From positions 1,302,001 to 1,366,000 of the forward strand of contig LT606947.1 in NCBI GenBank assembly GCA_900095165.1: 64,000 nt of DNA, written 5' to 3'. Made by a program: the position numbers and the translations under genes. Below are positions 30,716-40,180 of this stretch, piece after piece; the first letter of the stretch is position 1, and each line of letters begins with the position of its first letter. The DNA comes from Polynucleobacter necessarius. GTDB taxonomy: Bacteria; Pseudomonadota; Gammaproteobacteria; Burkholderiales; Burkholderiaceae. Below the pieces are notes generated by a model. The model was not told where the DNA came from. It ran no database searches and saw only the letters and a program-made list of their open reading frames with translations.

Positions 30716-32073
30716 ATGAAAAAGCTCTATATCAAAACCTTTGACTGTCAAATGAACGAGTACGACTCGGGCAAGATGGCCGACCTTTTACATGCAGATG
30801 AAGGCATGGTTATGACTAACACCCCCGAAGATGCAGATGTGGTTCTGTTGAACACCCGCTCGATTCGTGAAAAAGCAGAAGATAAGGTTTTTTCAGACTT
30901 GGGGCGTCTGCGTGAGCTCAAGAAAACCAAACCGAATTTATTGATTGGAGTTGGTGGTTGCGTTGCTAGTCAAGAAGGCCAACAAATTATTAGTCGAGCG
31001 CCGTATGTCGATGTGGTGTTTGGTCCGCAAACTTTGCATCGCTTATCTGATCTGATTGCACGGCGTCGTGAAACCGGCAGATCCCAGGTAGACATCTCTT
31101 TTCCTGAAATTGAAAAGTTTGATCACCTTCCTGCCTCACGTCAAACTCGAGGCTTTGCTTACGTCTCCATCATGGAAGGCTGCTCAAAGTATTGCAGCTA
31201 CTGCGGGTTCCTTACACTCGAGGTGAAGAAGTATCGCGCCCCTTTGATGATGTGCTGACTGAAGTGGCTGGTCTTGCATCTCAAGGCGTGAAAGAAATTA
31301 TCTTACTTGGTCAAAACGTCAATGCCTACCTTGGCAAGATTGGTGATAGCGAAGAGATCGCAGACTTTGCATTGCTAGTTGAATACATTGCTGAAATTCC
31401 TGGCGTAGAAAGAATTCGATTTACCACTAGCCATCCAAAAGAATTTACGCAGCGTTTGATCGATGTCTATGCAAAAGTTCCTAAGCTAGTAAGTCATTTG
31501 CACCTACCAGTGCAACATGCATCCGACTCCGTTTTGTCTGCTATGAAGCGCGGCTATACCGCCCTAGAATATAAAAGTATTATTCGCAAAATGCGTGCTG
31601 TGAGGCCCGACCTGACTCTCTCCAGCGACTTTATTGTGGGGTTTCCTGGTGAAACTGAAGAGGACTTTGTAAAACTACTCAAGATGATTGAAGAACTCAA
31701 TTTTGATAACAGCTTTTGCTTTATCTTTAGTGCGCGCCCTGGCACACCCGCGGCCAATCTGAGTGATGACACTCCTTATGAGGTCAAACTCAAACGCCTA
31801 CAGACACTGCTTGCTTTGGTGGAATCACAAGCAAATCAGATCAGCAAAAATATGTTGGGCAATATTGAGCGGGTGCTTGTTGAAGGACTCGCAAAGGATG
31901 GTGTGAACTTGCAAGGTCGCGCCGCCAACAATCGCGTGATTCACTTTACTGCGCCAGATCAAGATATTGAATTACTCATCGGCCAAATGGTAGACATCCG
32001 GATTACCGAAGTGCTGAACTACACCCTTCGAGGTGATCTCATTCCTGAATCCAACCTCACTCATGACCATTAA
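30716..32073 (+). pseudogene. miaB: tRNA methylthiotransferase MiaB, inactivated
   Basis: MiaB adds the 2-methylthio group to i6A37 of tRNAs reading UNN codons. The frame starts [19 protein letters not shown] and reaches the radical-SAM cluster motif CSKYCSYC at about 31175-31200, where loss of one base (TGCGGGTTCC for TGCGTGGTTCC) shifts the frame; the rest resumes as [13 protein letters not shown] to stop 32073. In addition [11 protein letters not shown] has arginine where the family has a cysteine that binds the second [4Fe-4S] cluster, and TFDCQ has D for G. Missense change at a cluster ligand plus the frameshift argue for true loss, not a read error. Confidence 0.92.
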
Positions 32074-32551
32074 GATGACCAGCAAACAAGCATCCTCTTC
32101 TAAATTAGAGATCGATATTCAATTTGCTAGCGATGCCATTGAAAATAAAGTACTTTCGATTGCATCTTTAGTGGTAATTAAAAAATGGGTAAAAGCAACA
32201 GTTCAACTGAATGGTCTCATCACATTACGCTTTGTTAATGCAACTGAAGGTAAAAAGCTAAACTTCGCTTTTCGCAATAAAGACTATGCGACTAATGTGC
32301 TCACCTTCCCATATGAGCTCAGCAAAAAAACTTTGGCTGCCGATATTATTTTTTGTCTTCCCGTTATACAAAAAGAGGCATCCGACCAAAGCAAAGCTGT
32401 TAAGGCGCATTTGGCTCACCTAATTATTCATGGTTGCCTACATGCCCAAGGTCTTGACCATGTAGGCGATAAACAAGCGAAGAAGATGAAAGGTAAGGAA
32501 ATCATCATCCTGAAATCTTTAGGATTTACTAATCCCTACGCACCTATTTAA
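32063..32551 (+). CDS. ybeY: Endoribonuclease YbeY
   Basis: YbeY is a zinc-dependent RNase needed for 16S rRNA 3' end maturation and ribosome quality control. The metal site [15 protein letters not shown] (H-x3-H-x5-H) lies near residues 119-133, preceded by [15 protein letters not shown] take ATG 32063, overlapping the miaB end by 11 bases, giving 162 residues; an ATG at 32075 (MTSKQ) is also possible. In many proteobacteria the PhoH-like ybeZ gene separates miaB and ybeY; it is absent here. The tail is lysine-rich and slightly diverged but the frame is intact. Confidence 0.9.
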   Translation: MTIKMTSKQASSSKLEIDIQFASDAIENKVLSIASLVVIKKWVKATVQLNGLITLRFVNATEGKKLNFAFRNKDYATNVLTFPYELSKKTLAADIIFCLPVIQKEASDQSKAVKAHLAHLIIHGCLHAQGLDHVGDKQAKKMKGKEIIILKSLGFTNPYAPI

Positions 32552-32607
32552 AGCGTCCTTAAAACTTCCTTCACTGAACTTACTCATTTCTGCGATATTC
32601 TTGCTAT

Positions 32608-33447
32608 ATGCCTGACCCCAATAAATCCCTTTTAGAACGCTTGGCCGAATTTTTAACGCCACAGCCAACCAGCCCAGCTGAGCGTCGCCAAGAACTGATT
32701 GATACTCTCAGAGAAGCTCAGACAGAAGGCTTAATTGATGCGGATGCCCTCTCGATGATTGAGGGCGTATTCCAGGTGGGTCAATTATGTGCTCGTGATA
32801 TTTTGATTCCGAGAGCCCAAATTGACTGGATTGATATCAATCAACCCTTGCCAGAAATTATCAAGAGTGTGATTACTGCCGCTCACTCACGTTTTCCTGT
32901 ATTTGAGGGTAGCCGTGACAACGTCATTGGCACCTTGCTAGCAAAAGATTTATTGCGCCACTCCACTGAAAAAGATTTTCAAGTACGTGATTGGCTCCGC
33001 CCCGCAGTATTTATTCCAGAATCCAAACGCTTAAGCGTTTTGCTGCGTGACTTCAAAGATAACCGTAATCACTTGGCAATTGTTGTAGATGAATACAGTG
33101 GTGTTGCGGGTGTGATTACGATTGAAGATGTACTGGAACAAATTGTTGGCGATATTGAAGACGAGCATGATATTGATGAAGAGGCGGATAACCTCATCTC
33201 TTTAGACAATGGCGATATTCGGGTTAAAGGCATTACTGAGCTCGAGCAATTCAACGAGATGCTAGGCACCCAATTTCATGATGACGATATTGAAACAGTT
33301 GCAGGCTTAGTCATTCAGCATCTTGGCCGAGTGCCTAAGATGGGCGAGTTAATCGAGATCGATGGGATTGAATTTGAAGTTCAGCGCGCCGACCCAAGAC
33401 AGATACATATTCTGCTTGCACGCCAACTCCCAAAAAAATCTTCCTGA
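32608..33447 (+). CDS. corC: CorC/HlyC-type CBS-domain protein (YbeX)
   Basis: The 279-residue protein has paired CBS domains (MIEGVFQVGQLCARDILIPR and VVDEYSGVAGVITIEDVLEQ) and a C-terminal CorC_HlyC domain (IEIDGIEFEVQRADPRQIHI). In E. coli YbeX is linked to magnesium/cobalt efflux and to ribosome function; it sits, as here, between ybeY and lnt. It has no membrane helices. Intact, and followed eight bases later by lnt, so the two are certainly co-transcribed. Confidence 0.93.
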   Translation: MPDPNKSLLERLAEFLTPQPTSPAERRQELIDTLREAQTEGLIDADALSMIEGVFQVGQLCARDILIPRAQIDWIDINQPLPEIIKSVITAAHSRFPVFEGSRDNVIGTLLAKDLLRHSTEKDFQVRDWLRPAVFIPESKRLSVLLRDFKDNRNHLAIVVDEYSGVAGVITIEDVLEQIVGDIEDEHDIDEEADNLISLDNGDIRVKGITELEQFNEMLGTQFHDDDIETVAGLVIQHLGRVPKMGELIEIDGIEFEVQRADPRQIHILLARQLPKKSS

Positions 33448-33455
33448 AAATTACC

Positions 33456-34979
33456 TTGCTTGAGCAACAACCAACAAGACTAAGTAATGGCGTCAATTTA
33501 TTGGCGCTATTTTTTCTGGGAGGATTGCTAGCTGCTGCCGCAGAACTGCCCTACAGTGGCTGGATACAAATCCCCGTCTTGAGTTTGATTTGGTGGCGAA
33601 TGAGTCACCAATCCATTTCCTCCATTAAAAATCAATTTATTGCTGGAATGGCATTTGGCCTAGGGTACTTTGCTCTGGGCTTATGGTGGATCTACATTAG
33701 CCTGCATGAAGTTGGCGGAATGCATGCCGCGGTTTCTTGCTTGGCTGTATTTTTACTGGCTGCTGGTATGGCTTTATTTTTCTCTAGCGCCTCACTTTCC
33801 CTTTGCCTGCCTAGACGCAAATATCTAACGGGCCCAGTGCTAGCAGCCTCTTGGGTACTTATTGAATACCTTCGCAGCGTAGTGTTGACTGGCTTTCCCT
33901 GGATGGGATTTGCTGAAGCGCAATTGAATGGCCCCTTCACACCAGCAGCGCCATTCTTCGGTGGCCTAGCTTGCACATTTTTAGTGGTGTGGATTTCTTG
34001 GGAGATTACGCATCTAAAGAAAAATATTGTCTTTAGTTCCATCTGCATTATTTCCGCTATCGCACTTGCGCAACTTGCGAGCTTTTGGACTTTCACAAAA
34101 CCGATTGGTGAGCCACTGAGTGTTCGTTTAATTCAGGGAAATTTTGAGCAAAGCCTGAAGTTCAACCCCAAAGCTATTGAAGAGCAATTTAGTTTTTATA
34201 CCAATGCCATTGAAAGTCAATCAGCCGATCTCATCATTACTCCGGAGACTGCGTATCCTTGGCCCCAGAACAATCTTCCAGCTGGCTTACTGGGATCGCT
34301 TCAACAGTTTTCTACGAATACCTCCAGCAATATCTTGCTAGGTCTCATTGGGGAATCGCGCGACTCCACTGAAGTGAAATACACCAACCGTGCGCTTGGA
34401 CTTTCCCCTAATTTGCCGAACTATCAATACGACAAGTCTCACTTGGTACCTTTTGGGGAATTTATCCCATCCGGCTTTCATTGGTTTGTAAATGCCTTCC
34501 ATGTACCCATGAGCGACTTCGCACGCGGCAGATTAGATCAAGATTCCTTTAGTATTGTTCGCCCGGGTAAAGATGCGATTGAGGCGGCCATCACGATTTG
34601 CTATGAGGATGTCTTTGGCTGGGAGTTAGCCTCCCGAATTCATCGCAACAGTAAACCAGTCAACCTATTGATTAATATGACTAATTTGGCTTGGTTTGGG
34701 GATTCTCAAGCGCCAGCCCAACAATTAAGACTTTCCAAGCTGCGCTCCTTAGAAACCGGCCTTCCGGCTCTTCGCGCCACCAATACAGGCATTACGGCAG
34801 CGCTTGGACCAAACGGCAAGGTGCTGTCTCAGTTGGCCGAATTCACCCAAGACGTACTCAGTTTCAAGATTCAAGCCTACTCAGGAACAACCCCTTATGT
34901 GATTTGGGGAGATGCGCCCATTCTGAGCCTTTCTTGCTTATTGCTTATCTTGGGTCTTATTCGTCAAAAACGAATCTAA
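33456..34979 (+). CDS. lnt: Apolipoprotein N-acyltransferase
   Basis: Lnt adds the third acyl chain to the N-terminal cysteine of lipoproteins in the inner membrane. A membrane part of about seven helices (residues 15-215) precedes the nitrilase-like domain whose catalytic triad is visible: glutamate in LIITPETAYPW, lysine in YDKSHLVPFGEF, cysteine in AITICYEDVFGWE. The start is probably TTG 33456, since no ATG or GTG stands before the first helix; this weak start next to the corC stop suggests coupling. 507 residues, normal length, intact. Confidence 0.95.
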   Translation: MLEQQPTRLSNGVNLLALFFLGGLLAAAAELPYSGWIQIPVLSLIWWRMSHQSISSIKNQFIAGMAFGLGYFALGLWWIYISLHEVGGMHAAVSCLAVFLLAAGMALFFSSASLSLCLPRRKYLTGPVLAASWVLIEYLRSVVLTGFPWMGFAEAQLNGPFTPAAPFFGGLACTFLVVWISWEITHLKKNIVFSSICIISAIALAQLASFWTFTKPIGEPLSVRLIQGNFEQSLKFNPKAIEEQFSFYTNAIESQSADLIITPETAYPWPQNNLPAGLLGSLQQFSTNTSSNILLGLIGESRDSTEVKYTNRALGLSPNLPNYQYDKSHLVPFGEFIPSGFHWFVNAFHVPMSDFARGRLDQDSFSIVRPGKDAIEAAITICYEDVFGWELASRIHRNSKPVNLLINMTNLAWFGDSQAPAQQLRLSKLRSLETGLPALRATNTGITAALGPNGKVLSQLAEFTQDVLSFKIQAYSGTTPYVIWGDAPILSLSCLLLILGLIRQKRI

Positions 34980-35039
34980 TCGCTATTTCATGGTTCGCTA
35001 GCTTAGCCATGTAAAATCAAAGGCTTATCCAGGTAAATC

Positions 35040-35924
35040 ATGCTTACTTTTCAGCAAATCATTCTTAAACTCCAAGATTACTGGGACCAACAAGGTTGCG
35101 CTCTATTGCAACCTATTGACCTTGAGGTCGGTGCCGGTACATCTCATACAGCCACTTTCTTGAGGGCCATTGGCCCTGAGCCATGGAAAGCTGCTTACGT
35201 CCAACCTTCACGCAGACCTAAAGATGGTCGCTATGGAGAAAACCCGAACCGCTTGCAGCATTACTACCAATACCAGGTGGTACTCAAGCCTGCGCCAGAA
35301 AATATTCTTGAGCTCTATTTAGGCTCGCTTGCCGCCTTAGGTCTCGATCTTCAAAAAAATGACGTGCGTTTTGTTGAAGATGACTGGGAAAATCCAACTT
35401 TGGGAGCATGGGGCTTAGGTTGGGAAGTTTGGCTTAACGGCATGGAAGTGACACAGTTCACGTATTTCCAACAAGTTGGTGGCATTGATTGCAAACCTGT
35501 TTTAGGCGAAATCACCTACGGTATTGAGCGCTTAGCGATGTACATCCAAAATTGCTCCAACGCATACGACCTCGTATGGGCAGATGGAATTTCGTATGGT
35601 GACGTGTATCACCAGAATGAAGTGGAGCAGTCTAGCTACAACTTTGAACATTCCAATACTGATCTCTTGTTTGCAAACTTCACCAATTACGAAAGTGAAG
35701 CCAAACGATTGATGGAAGTGCCATTAGCCTTACCTGCCTATGAAATGGTACTTAAGGCTGGGCATACTTTTAATTTGCTGGATGCCCGTGGTGCCATCTC
35801 GGTGACCGAGCGTGCCGCCTATATCGGACGTATCCGTAATTTATCTCGCGCGGTAGCACAGGCTTACTTTGAGTCTCGTGAGAAGTTGGGATTCCCGATG
35901 TGCCAACGTCAACCCAAAGCCTAA
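35040..35924 (+). CDS. glyQ: Glycyl-tRNA synthetase alpha subunit
   Basis: The catalytic alpha subunit of the tetrameric bacterial glycyl-tRNA synthetase, 294 residues. Characteristic segments are [40 protein letters not shown] and [15 protein letters not shown]. glyS follows after 16 bases, giving the usual alpha-beta pair. Intact and highly conserved in appearance. ATG 35040 is preceded by a weak AGGTAA ribosome site. Confidence 0.97.
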   Translation: MLTFQQIILKLQDYWDQQGCALLQPIDLEVGAGTSHTATFLRAIGPEPWKAAYVQPSRRPKDGRYGENPNRLQHYYQYQVVLKPAPENILELYLGSLAALGLDLQKNDVRFVEDDWENPTLGAWGLGWEVWLNGMEVTQFTYFQQVGGIDCKPVLGEITYGIERLAMYIQNCSNAYDLVWADGISYGDVYHQNEVEQSSYNFEHSNTDLLFANFTNYESEAKRLMEVPLALPAYEMVLKAGHTFNLLDARGAISVTERAAYIGRIRNLSRAVAQAYFESREKLGFPMCQRQPKA

Positions 35925-35940
35925 GCAGCTCGATCTAATT

Positions 35941-38079
35941 ATGAGTACACCGAATTCCCTCTCTCAATCAGACAATCTTCTGATGGAAGTATTTACCGAA
36001 GAGCTTCCACCGAAATCATTGCGTCGCTTAGGCGATGCTTTTAGTGAAGGTATTTTTTCCACACTGAAGACAGCTGGCCTCTTGGGCGAAAACTCTATTA
36101 CCACGGGGTATGCGACACCGCGCCGCCTTGCAGTTCAAGTCACTAATGTCTTGAGCCAAACCCCAGACTATCCGGTACGTGAAAAATTACTCCCGACCAG
36201 CATTGCTTTTGATGCTGATGGAAAGCCGACCGCACCACTACAAAAGAAATTGGCCTCCTTGGGCTACGCTGATATCGACCTCTCTACCTTAGAAAAGGCC
36301 GGTGAAGGAAAAAATGAAGCGCTGTACCTCAATGTCATTGCCAACGGTGCGGCATTAGAACAAACTGCACAACAAGCCCTCGAGCAAACGCTGAGCAAAT
36401 TACCCATTGCCAAGATGATGCACTACCAAGTGCTACAAAAAAATGGTGAATTGGCCGACGTTGAATTTGCACGTCCCGCACATCGCATCATCGCCCTGCA
36501 CGGCAAGCAAACATTACATATCAGCGAACTGGGCATTGACGCAAACAATCAAACAGAAGGTCATCGCTTTCTGGCTCCTGGCGTCATTACGATTGCCTCT
36601 GCAGATCAATACGAATCTGACCTCAGAACTAAAGCAAAAGTATTACCCAGCTTTAACAAGCGTCGTGAATTTATTGAATCCGCATTATTAAAAGCTGCTG
36701 GCACTGATTTAGTTTTGAAACCGGATAGCCTGTTAGATGAAGTGACTGCACTAGTTGAGTGGCCAGCAATCTATGAGTGTCATTTTGATCAAGAGTTCTT
36801 GGAAGTTCCTCAAGAATGCTTGATTCTGACAATGCAGACCAATCAAAAATACTTTGCTTTGACTGACAAGCAAGGTAAGTTACGCAATCGTTTCTTAATT
36901 GTTTCCAATATTGAAACTGATAGGCCAGAAGCAATTATTTCCGGTAACGAGCGCGTAGTACGCCCACGTCTATCCGATGCTCGCTTCTTCTTTCAACAAG
37001 ATCAAAAGCATCCACTGGCATCCCGTCTAGCAGATCTTGGAAAAGTGGTTTATCACAATCAGCTCGGCAATCAACTAGACCGCACCAAGCGTGTTCAAGA
37101 AATTGCAGTGGGTATCGCCAAAACCTTATCAGCTGATGAGGTGCTAGCCAGTCGTGCTGCTGAAATTGCTAAAACCGATTTGCTAACCGATATGGTTGGC
37201 GAGTTCCCAGAGCTCCAAGGCATCATGGGTCGCTACTACGCCACACATGATGGTGAAAATACTGAAGTAGCTTTTGCTTGCAGCGAACATTACATGCCTC
37301 GCTTTGCTGGTGATGATTTGCCACGGAGCCAAACTGGCACCATCTTAGCGATTGCGGATAAGCTAGAGACTCTCGTTGGTATTTGGGGTGTTGGTCTTGC
37401 GCCAACTGGTGATAAAGACCCCTATGCTCTCCGTCGTCATGCCCTTGGAATCTGCCGTCTCTTGCTGGAAAAGAATCTTGACCTCAGCCTGCCCGACTTA
37501 ATTGAATTGGCACGTAAGCAATTTCCACAGAAGGATGTTCAAGAAAAAGCTAAGGCGGAAGATATTTACGCTTTCATCGTTGATCGTCTGCGCGCGTACT
37601 TACGGGACCAGGCACTTGCAGGCAAGCCATTTACTACCGAAGAAATTGATGCGGTATTAAGTCAGTCGCCAGCCCAGCTCAATGACTTAATTGATCGTTT
37701 AACTGCCTTGCGTGAATTTAATGCCTTGGCGGAAGCGGCTCAGCTAGCTGCTGCCAATAAACGCATCAGCAATATTCTGAAAAAGAATGCCACTGCTATT
37801 CCGGCGAATTGCTCAAGCTCGCTCTTGCAGCTTTCTGCTGAAATCGCACTGCATCAGGCACTCGAGAAACTGACCCCAACACTGACAGCGGCTTACGAAA
37901 AGCGTCAGTTCGTAGATCTATTAAAAGCACTTGTGGCACTGAGCGCTCCAATTGATCAGTTCTTTGCCGACGTCATGGTGATGGATCCAAATCCAGAGTT
38001 GCGCAATAACCGCTTGGCTCTCCTGCAACAACTTCACCAGAAAATGAATCTCATTGCCGATCTCGACAAATTAACATGA
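35941..38079 (+). CDS. glyS: Glycyl-tRNA synthetase beta subunit
   Basis: The beta subunit (712 residues) binds tRNA-Gly and includes an HD-like region and an anticodon-binding domain. The N-terminus is LLMEVFTEELPPKSLRRLGD, and later come MQTNQKYFALTDKQGKL, RVVRPRLSDARFFFQQD and GDKDPYALRRHALGICRLL. I take ATG 35941 (MSTPNSLSQ) rather than the longer in-frame start at 35869 that overlaps glyQ. The stop overlaps gmhB as ATGA. No lesion in 2.1 kb. Confidence 0.96.
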   Translation: MSTPNSLSQSDNLLMEVFTEELPPKSLRRLGDAFSEGIFSTLKTAGLLGENSITTGYATPRRLAVQVTNVLSQTPDYPVREKLLPTSIAFDADGKPTAPLQKKLASLGYADIDLSTLEKAGEGKNEALYLNVIANGAALEQTAQQALEQTLSKLPIAKMMHYQVLQKNGELADVEFARPAHRIIALHGKQTLHISELGIDANNQTEGHRFLAPGVITIASADQYESDLRTKAKVLPSFNKRREFIESALLKAAGTDLVLKPDSLLDEVTALVEWPAIYECHFDQEFLEVPQECLILTMQTNQKYFALTDKQGKLRNRFLIVSNIETDRPEAIISGNERVVRPRLSDARFFFQQDQKHPLASRLADLGKVVYHNQLGNQLDRTKRVQEIAVGIAKTLSADEVLASRAAEIAKTDLLTDMVGEFPELQGIMGRYYATHDGENTEVAFACSEHYMPRFAGDDLPRSQTGTILAIADKLETLVGIWGVGLAPTGDKDPYALRRHALGICRLLLEKNLDLSLPDLIELARKQFPQKDVQEKAKAEDIYAFIVDRLRAYLRDQALAGKPFTTEEIDAVLSQSPAQLNDLIDRLTALREFNALAEAAQLAAANKRISNILKKNATAIPANCSSSLLQLSAEIALHQALEKLTPTLTAAYEKRQFVDLLKALVALSAPIDQFFADVMVMDPNPELRNNRLALLQQLHQKMNLIADLDKLT

Positions 38080-38648
38080 GCATCAGCTCTTCTAAACTGA
38101 TCATTCTTGATCGTGATGGTGTGATCAATGAAGATCGAGATGATTATGTGAAGTCGAGTGATGAGTGGGTCCCTCTACCTGGCAGTCTTGAAGCAATTGC
38201 ACTACTCAATCAAGCGGGCTATCAAATCGCCGTAGCAACTAACCAGTCCGGTTTGGCGCGGGGTTATTTCAATATCAACGACCTCCATGCCATGCATGGC
38301 AAGATGGATCAGCTGCTCAAGTCTTTGGGCGGTCATATTGACAGTATTTTCTTCTGCCCACATACCGATGCTAATGCATGCGATTGTCGGAAGCCCCTGC
38401 CAGGAATGATGAAAGAGATTGCACTGCGCTACAAAAAGAATCAGAGTGCCACACCATTATTGGGAGTGCCAATTGTGGGAGACTCCTTACGCGACCTTCA
38501 GGCAGGCGTTGCTCTTGGAGCTAGCCCACATTTGGTATTGACCGGAAAAGGCAGTAAAACCTTGGATAAAGGCGGCCTCCCAGAAGGTACCCAGATTCAT
38601 GCGGATTTGATGGCATTTGCAAATTCACTCTTACAAGATAAGGTTTAA
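38076..38648 (+). CDS. gmhB: Heptose-bisphosphate phosphatase GmhB
   Basis: A HAD-superfamily phosphatase (190 residues) removing the 7-phosphate of D-glycero-D-manno-heptose 1,7-bisphosphate for LPS core synthesis. Motifs: ILDRDGVINEDRDDYV (nucleophile and acid aspartates), ATNQSGLARGYF, and the zinc-binding cysteines and histidine in FFCPHTDANACDCRKPLPG, then GVPIVGDSLRDLQAG. It overlaps glyS by four bases and is followed by plsC, the usual Burkholderiales order. Intact. Confidence 0.94.
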   Translation: MSISSSKLIILDRDGVINEDRDDYVKSSDEWVPLPGSLEAIALLNQAGYQIAVATNQSGLARGYFNINDLHAMHGKMDQLLKSLGGHIDSIFFCPHTDANACDCRKPLPGMMKEIALRYKKNQSATPLLGVPIVGDSLRDLQAGVALGASPHLVLTGKGSKTLDKGGLPEGTQIHADLMAFANSLLQDKV

Positions 38649-38655
38649 TGCAAAT

Positions 38656-39390
38656 ATGACTTTTATTCGCTCAACTCTATTTACCCTCTTCTTACTGATA
38701 TTTACACCGATCTGGTCAGTGCTTTGCATACTAGTGTTTCCATTTCTGAATCCTGAGAATCGCTATCGCTTTATTGGACTCTGGAATAAGGTTGTAATCT
38801 GGATCTTGCAGCCACTCTGTGGAATTCGTTACGAGATTCGCGGAATGGAAAATATGGTGGCGGTTTTGGATAAGCCCGTTGTTGTTCTCAGCAAACATCA
38901 ATCTGCTTACGAAACTATTTTTTATATCGCCAAGCTTCCTAAGCAAGTCTGCTTTGTCTTCAAAAGAGAATTGCTTTGGATCCCTTTCTTTGGCTGGGCT
39001 TTGGCTTTGCTCAAGATGATTCATATCAATCGCAATAGCAAAGAAACTGTCGCCCTTTCGGTGGTCGGACAAGGCAAAAAGCGTTTAAGTGAAGGCAAAT
39101 GGATTCTGTTGTTTCCAGAAGGCACTAGAACTCCCAGCGGATCACATAAGTCTTACAGCAAAGGTGGCGCAAGGCTGGCGAGCGCTACTGAGGCACTAGT
39201 TATCCCAATTGCCCATAACGCAGGTCGTTGTTGGCCTAAGAATAGCTTTCTAAAGCAACCTGGAACGGTAATCTTCTCAATCGGACCTGCCATTACTTCT
39301 GCCGGAAAAACGGGTGGACAACTGCATCAAGAAGTGGAAAAGTGGATTGAAGCTGAAATGCGATTGATTGATCCTACTGCTTACCAATAG
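38656..39390 (+). CDS. plsC: 1-acyl-glycerol-3-phosphate acyltransferase
   Basis: An inner-membrane PlsC-family acyltransferase (244 residues) making phosphatidic acid from lysophosphatidic acid. An N-terminal membrane helix (FTLFLLIFTPIWSVLCILVF) precedes the acyltransferase motifs: VLSKHQSAYETIF (catalytic histidine), KRELLWIPFFGWALAL, LFPEGTRTPSGSH and VIPIAHNAG. ATG 38656 is chosen over the in-frame 38617 start inside gmhB. Intact; it ends 10 bases from the converging rsmA. Confidence 0.93.
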   Translation: MTFIRSTLFTLFLLIFTPIWSVLCILVFPFLNPENRYRFIGLWNKVVIWILQPLCGIRYEIRGMENMVAVLDKPVVVLSKHQSAYETIFYIAKLPKQVCFVFKRELLWIPFFGWALALLKMIHINRNSKETVALSVVGQGKKRLSEGKWILLFPEGTRTPSGSHKSYSKGGARLASATEALVIPIAHNAGRCWPKNSFLKQPGTVIFSIGPAITSAGKTGGQLHQEVEKWIEAEMRLIDPTAYQ

Positions 39391-39400
39391 AGCCAGGATC

Positions 39401-40180
39401 TTAGTGGGCTAAAGTTTTGGCCCACTCAATATAGCGCTCTACCGGAATATCTTGAGCGCGCGCTTTTAATTCAGATTCAGATAAAGACAATCGATCAGCA
39501 AAGGCTGATAAGTTAGTGCGCAGCATTTTTCTTCTTTGAGAAAAGGCTGCTGCCACTACTTTTTCTAAAGCATGCCACTGCGCATCATTTATACTGAAAT
39601 TTCGTCGCGGAATCATTCGCACAACAGCAGAATTAACTTTAGGTTGCGGATCAAAAGCCTCGGGCGGAACTTCTAAAACTTTTTCCATGTCATAGCGAGC
39701 CTGCAGCATGACAGAAAGCCGACTAAATTCAGAACCACCAGCCTTGGAGACCATGCGCTCGACGACTTCAGCCTGGAGCATAAATACCTGCTCATCAATC
39801 GCATGCGCAGCGGAAACAAGATGAAAAAGCAATGGGGAGGAGATGTTGTAAGGCAAGTTACCAACAACTTTACATAGACCACTATTGGCTGAACATGCGT
39901 TTGCCCATTCGAGAAAATCAAACTTGAGAGCATCACCTTCAATCACGTTCAGCCCCTTGAGATTCTCTTGATTCCAGTAAGCCACTAAATCTCGATCGAT
40001 TTCCAAAAGGTCAAGATGGTCCAAATTGCTTAATAAAGGTCTTGTTAGGGCACCAAGTCCAGGACCAATTTCAATCACGTGCATATTTTCACTGGGATTA
40101 ATGGCGGCAACGATGAAATAAATTACTCCGGATTCTTGCAAAAAGTTTTGACCAAATCGTTTACGGGCGCGATGCGTCAT
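39401..40180 (-). CDS. rsmA: 16S rRNA dimethyladenosine transferase
   Basis: RsmA (KsgA) dimethylates A1518 and A1519 of 16S rRNA. The 259-residue protein begins ARKRFGQNFLQESGV, has the SAM motif VIEIGPGLGALTRPLL at about residues 34-50 and the catalytic NLPYNISSPLLFHL. Its ATG overlaps the pdxA stop by four bases (40177-40180), so it is the last gene of the lptD-surA-pdxA-rsmA operon. Intact and of normal length. Confidence 0.96.
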   Translation of the reverse strand: MTHRARKRFGQNFLQESGVIYFIVAAINPSENMHVIEIGPGLGALTRPLLSNLDHLDLLEIDRDLVAYWNQENLKGLNVIEGDALKFDFLEWANACSANSGLCKVVGNLPYNISSPLLFHLVSAAHAIDEQVFMLQAEVVERMVSKAGGSEFSRLSVMLQARYDMEKVLEVPPEAFDPQPKVNSAVVRMIPRRNFSINDAQWHALEKVVAAAFSQRRKMLRTNLSAFADRLSLSESELKARAQDIPVERYIEWAKTLAH

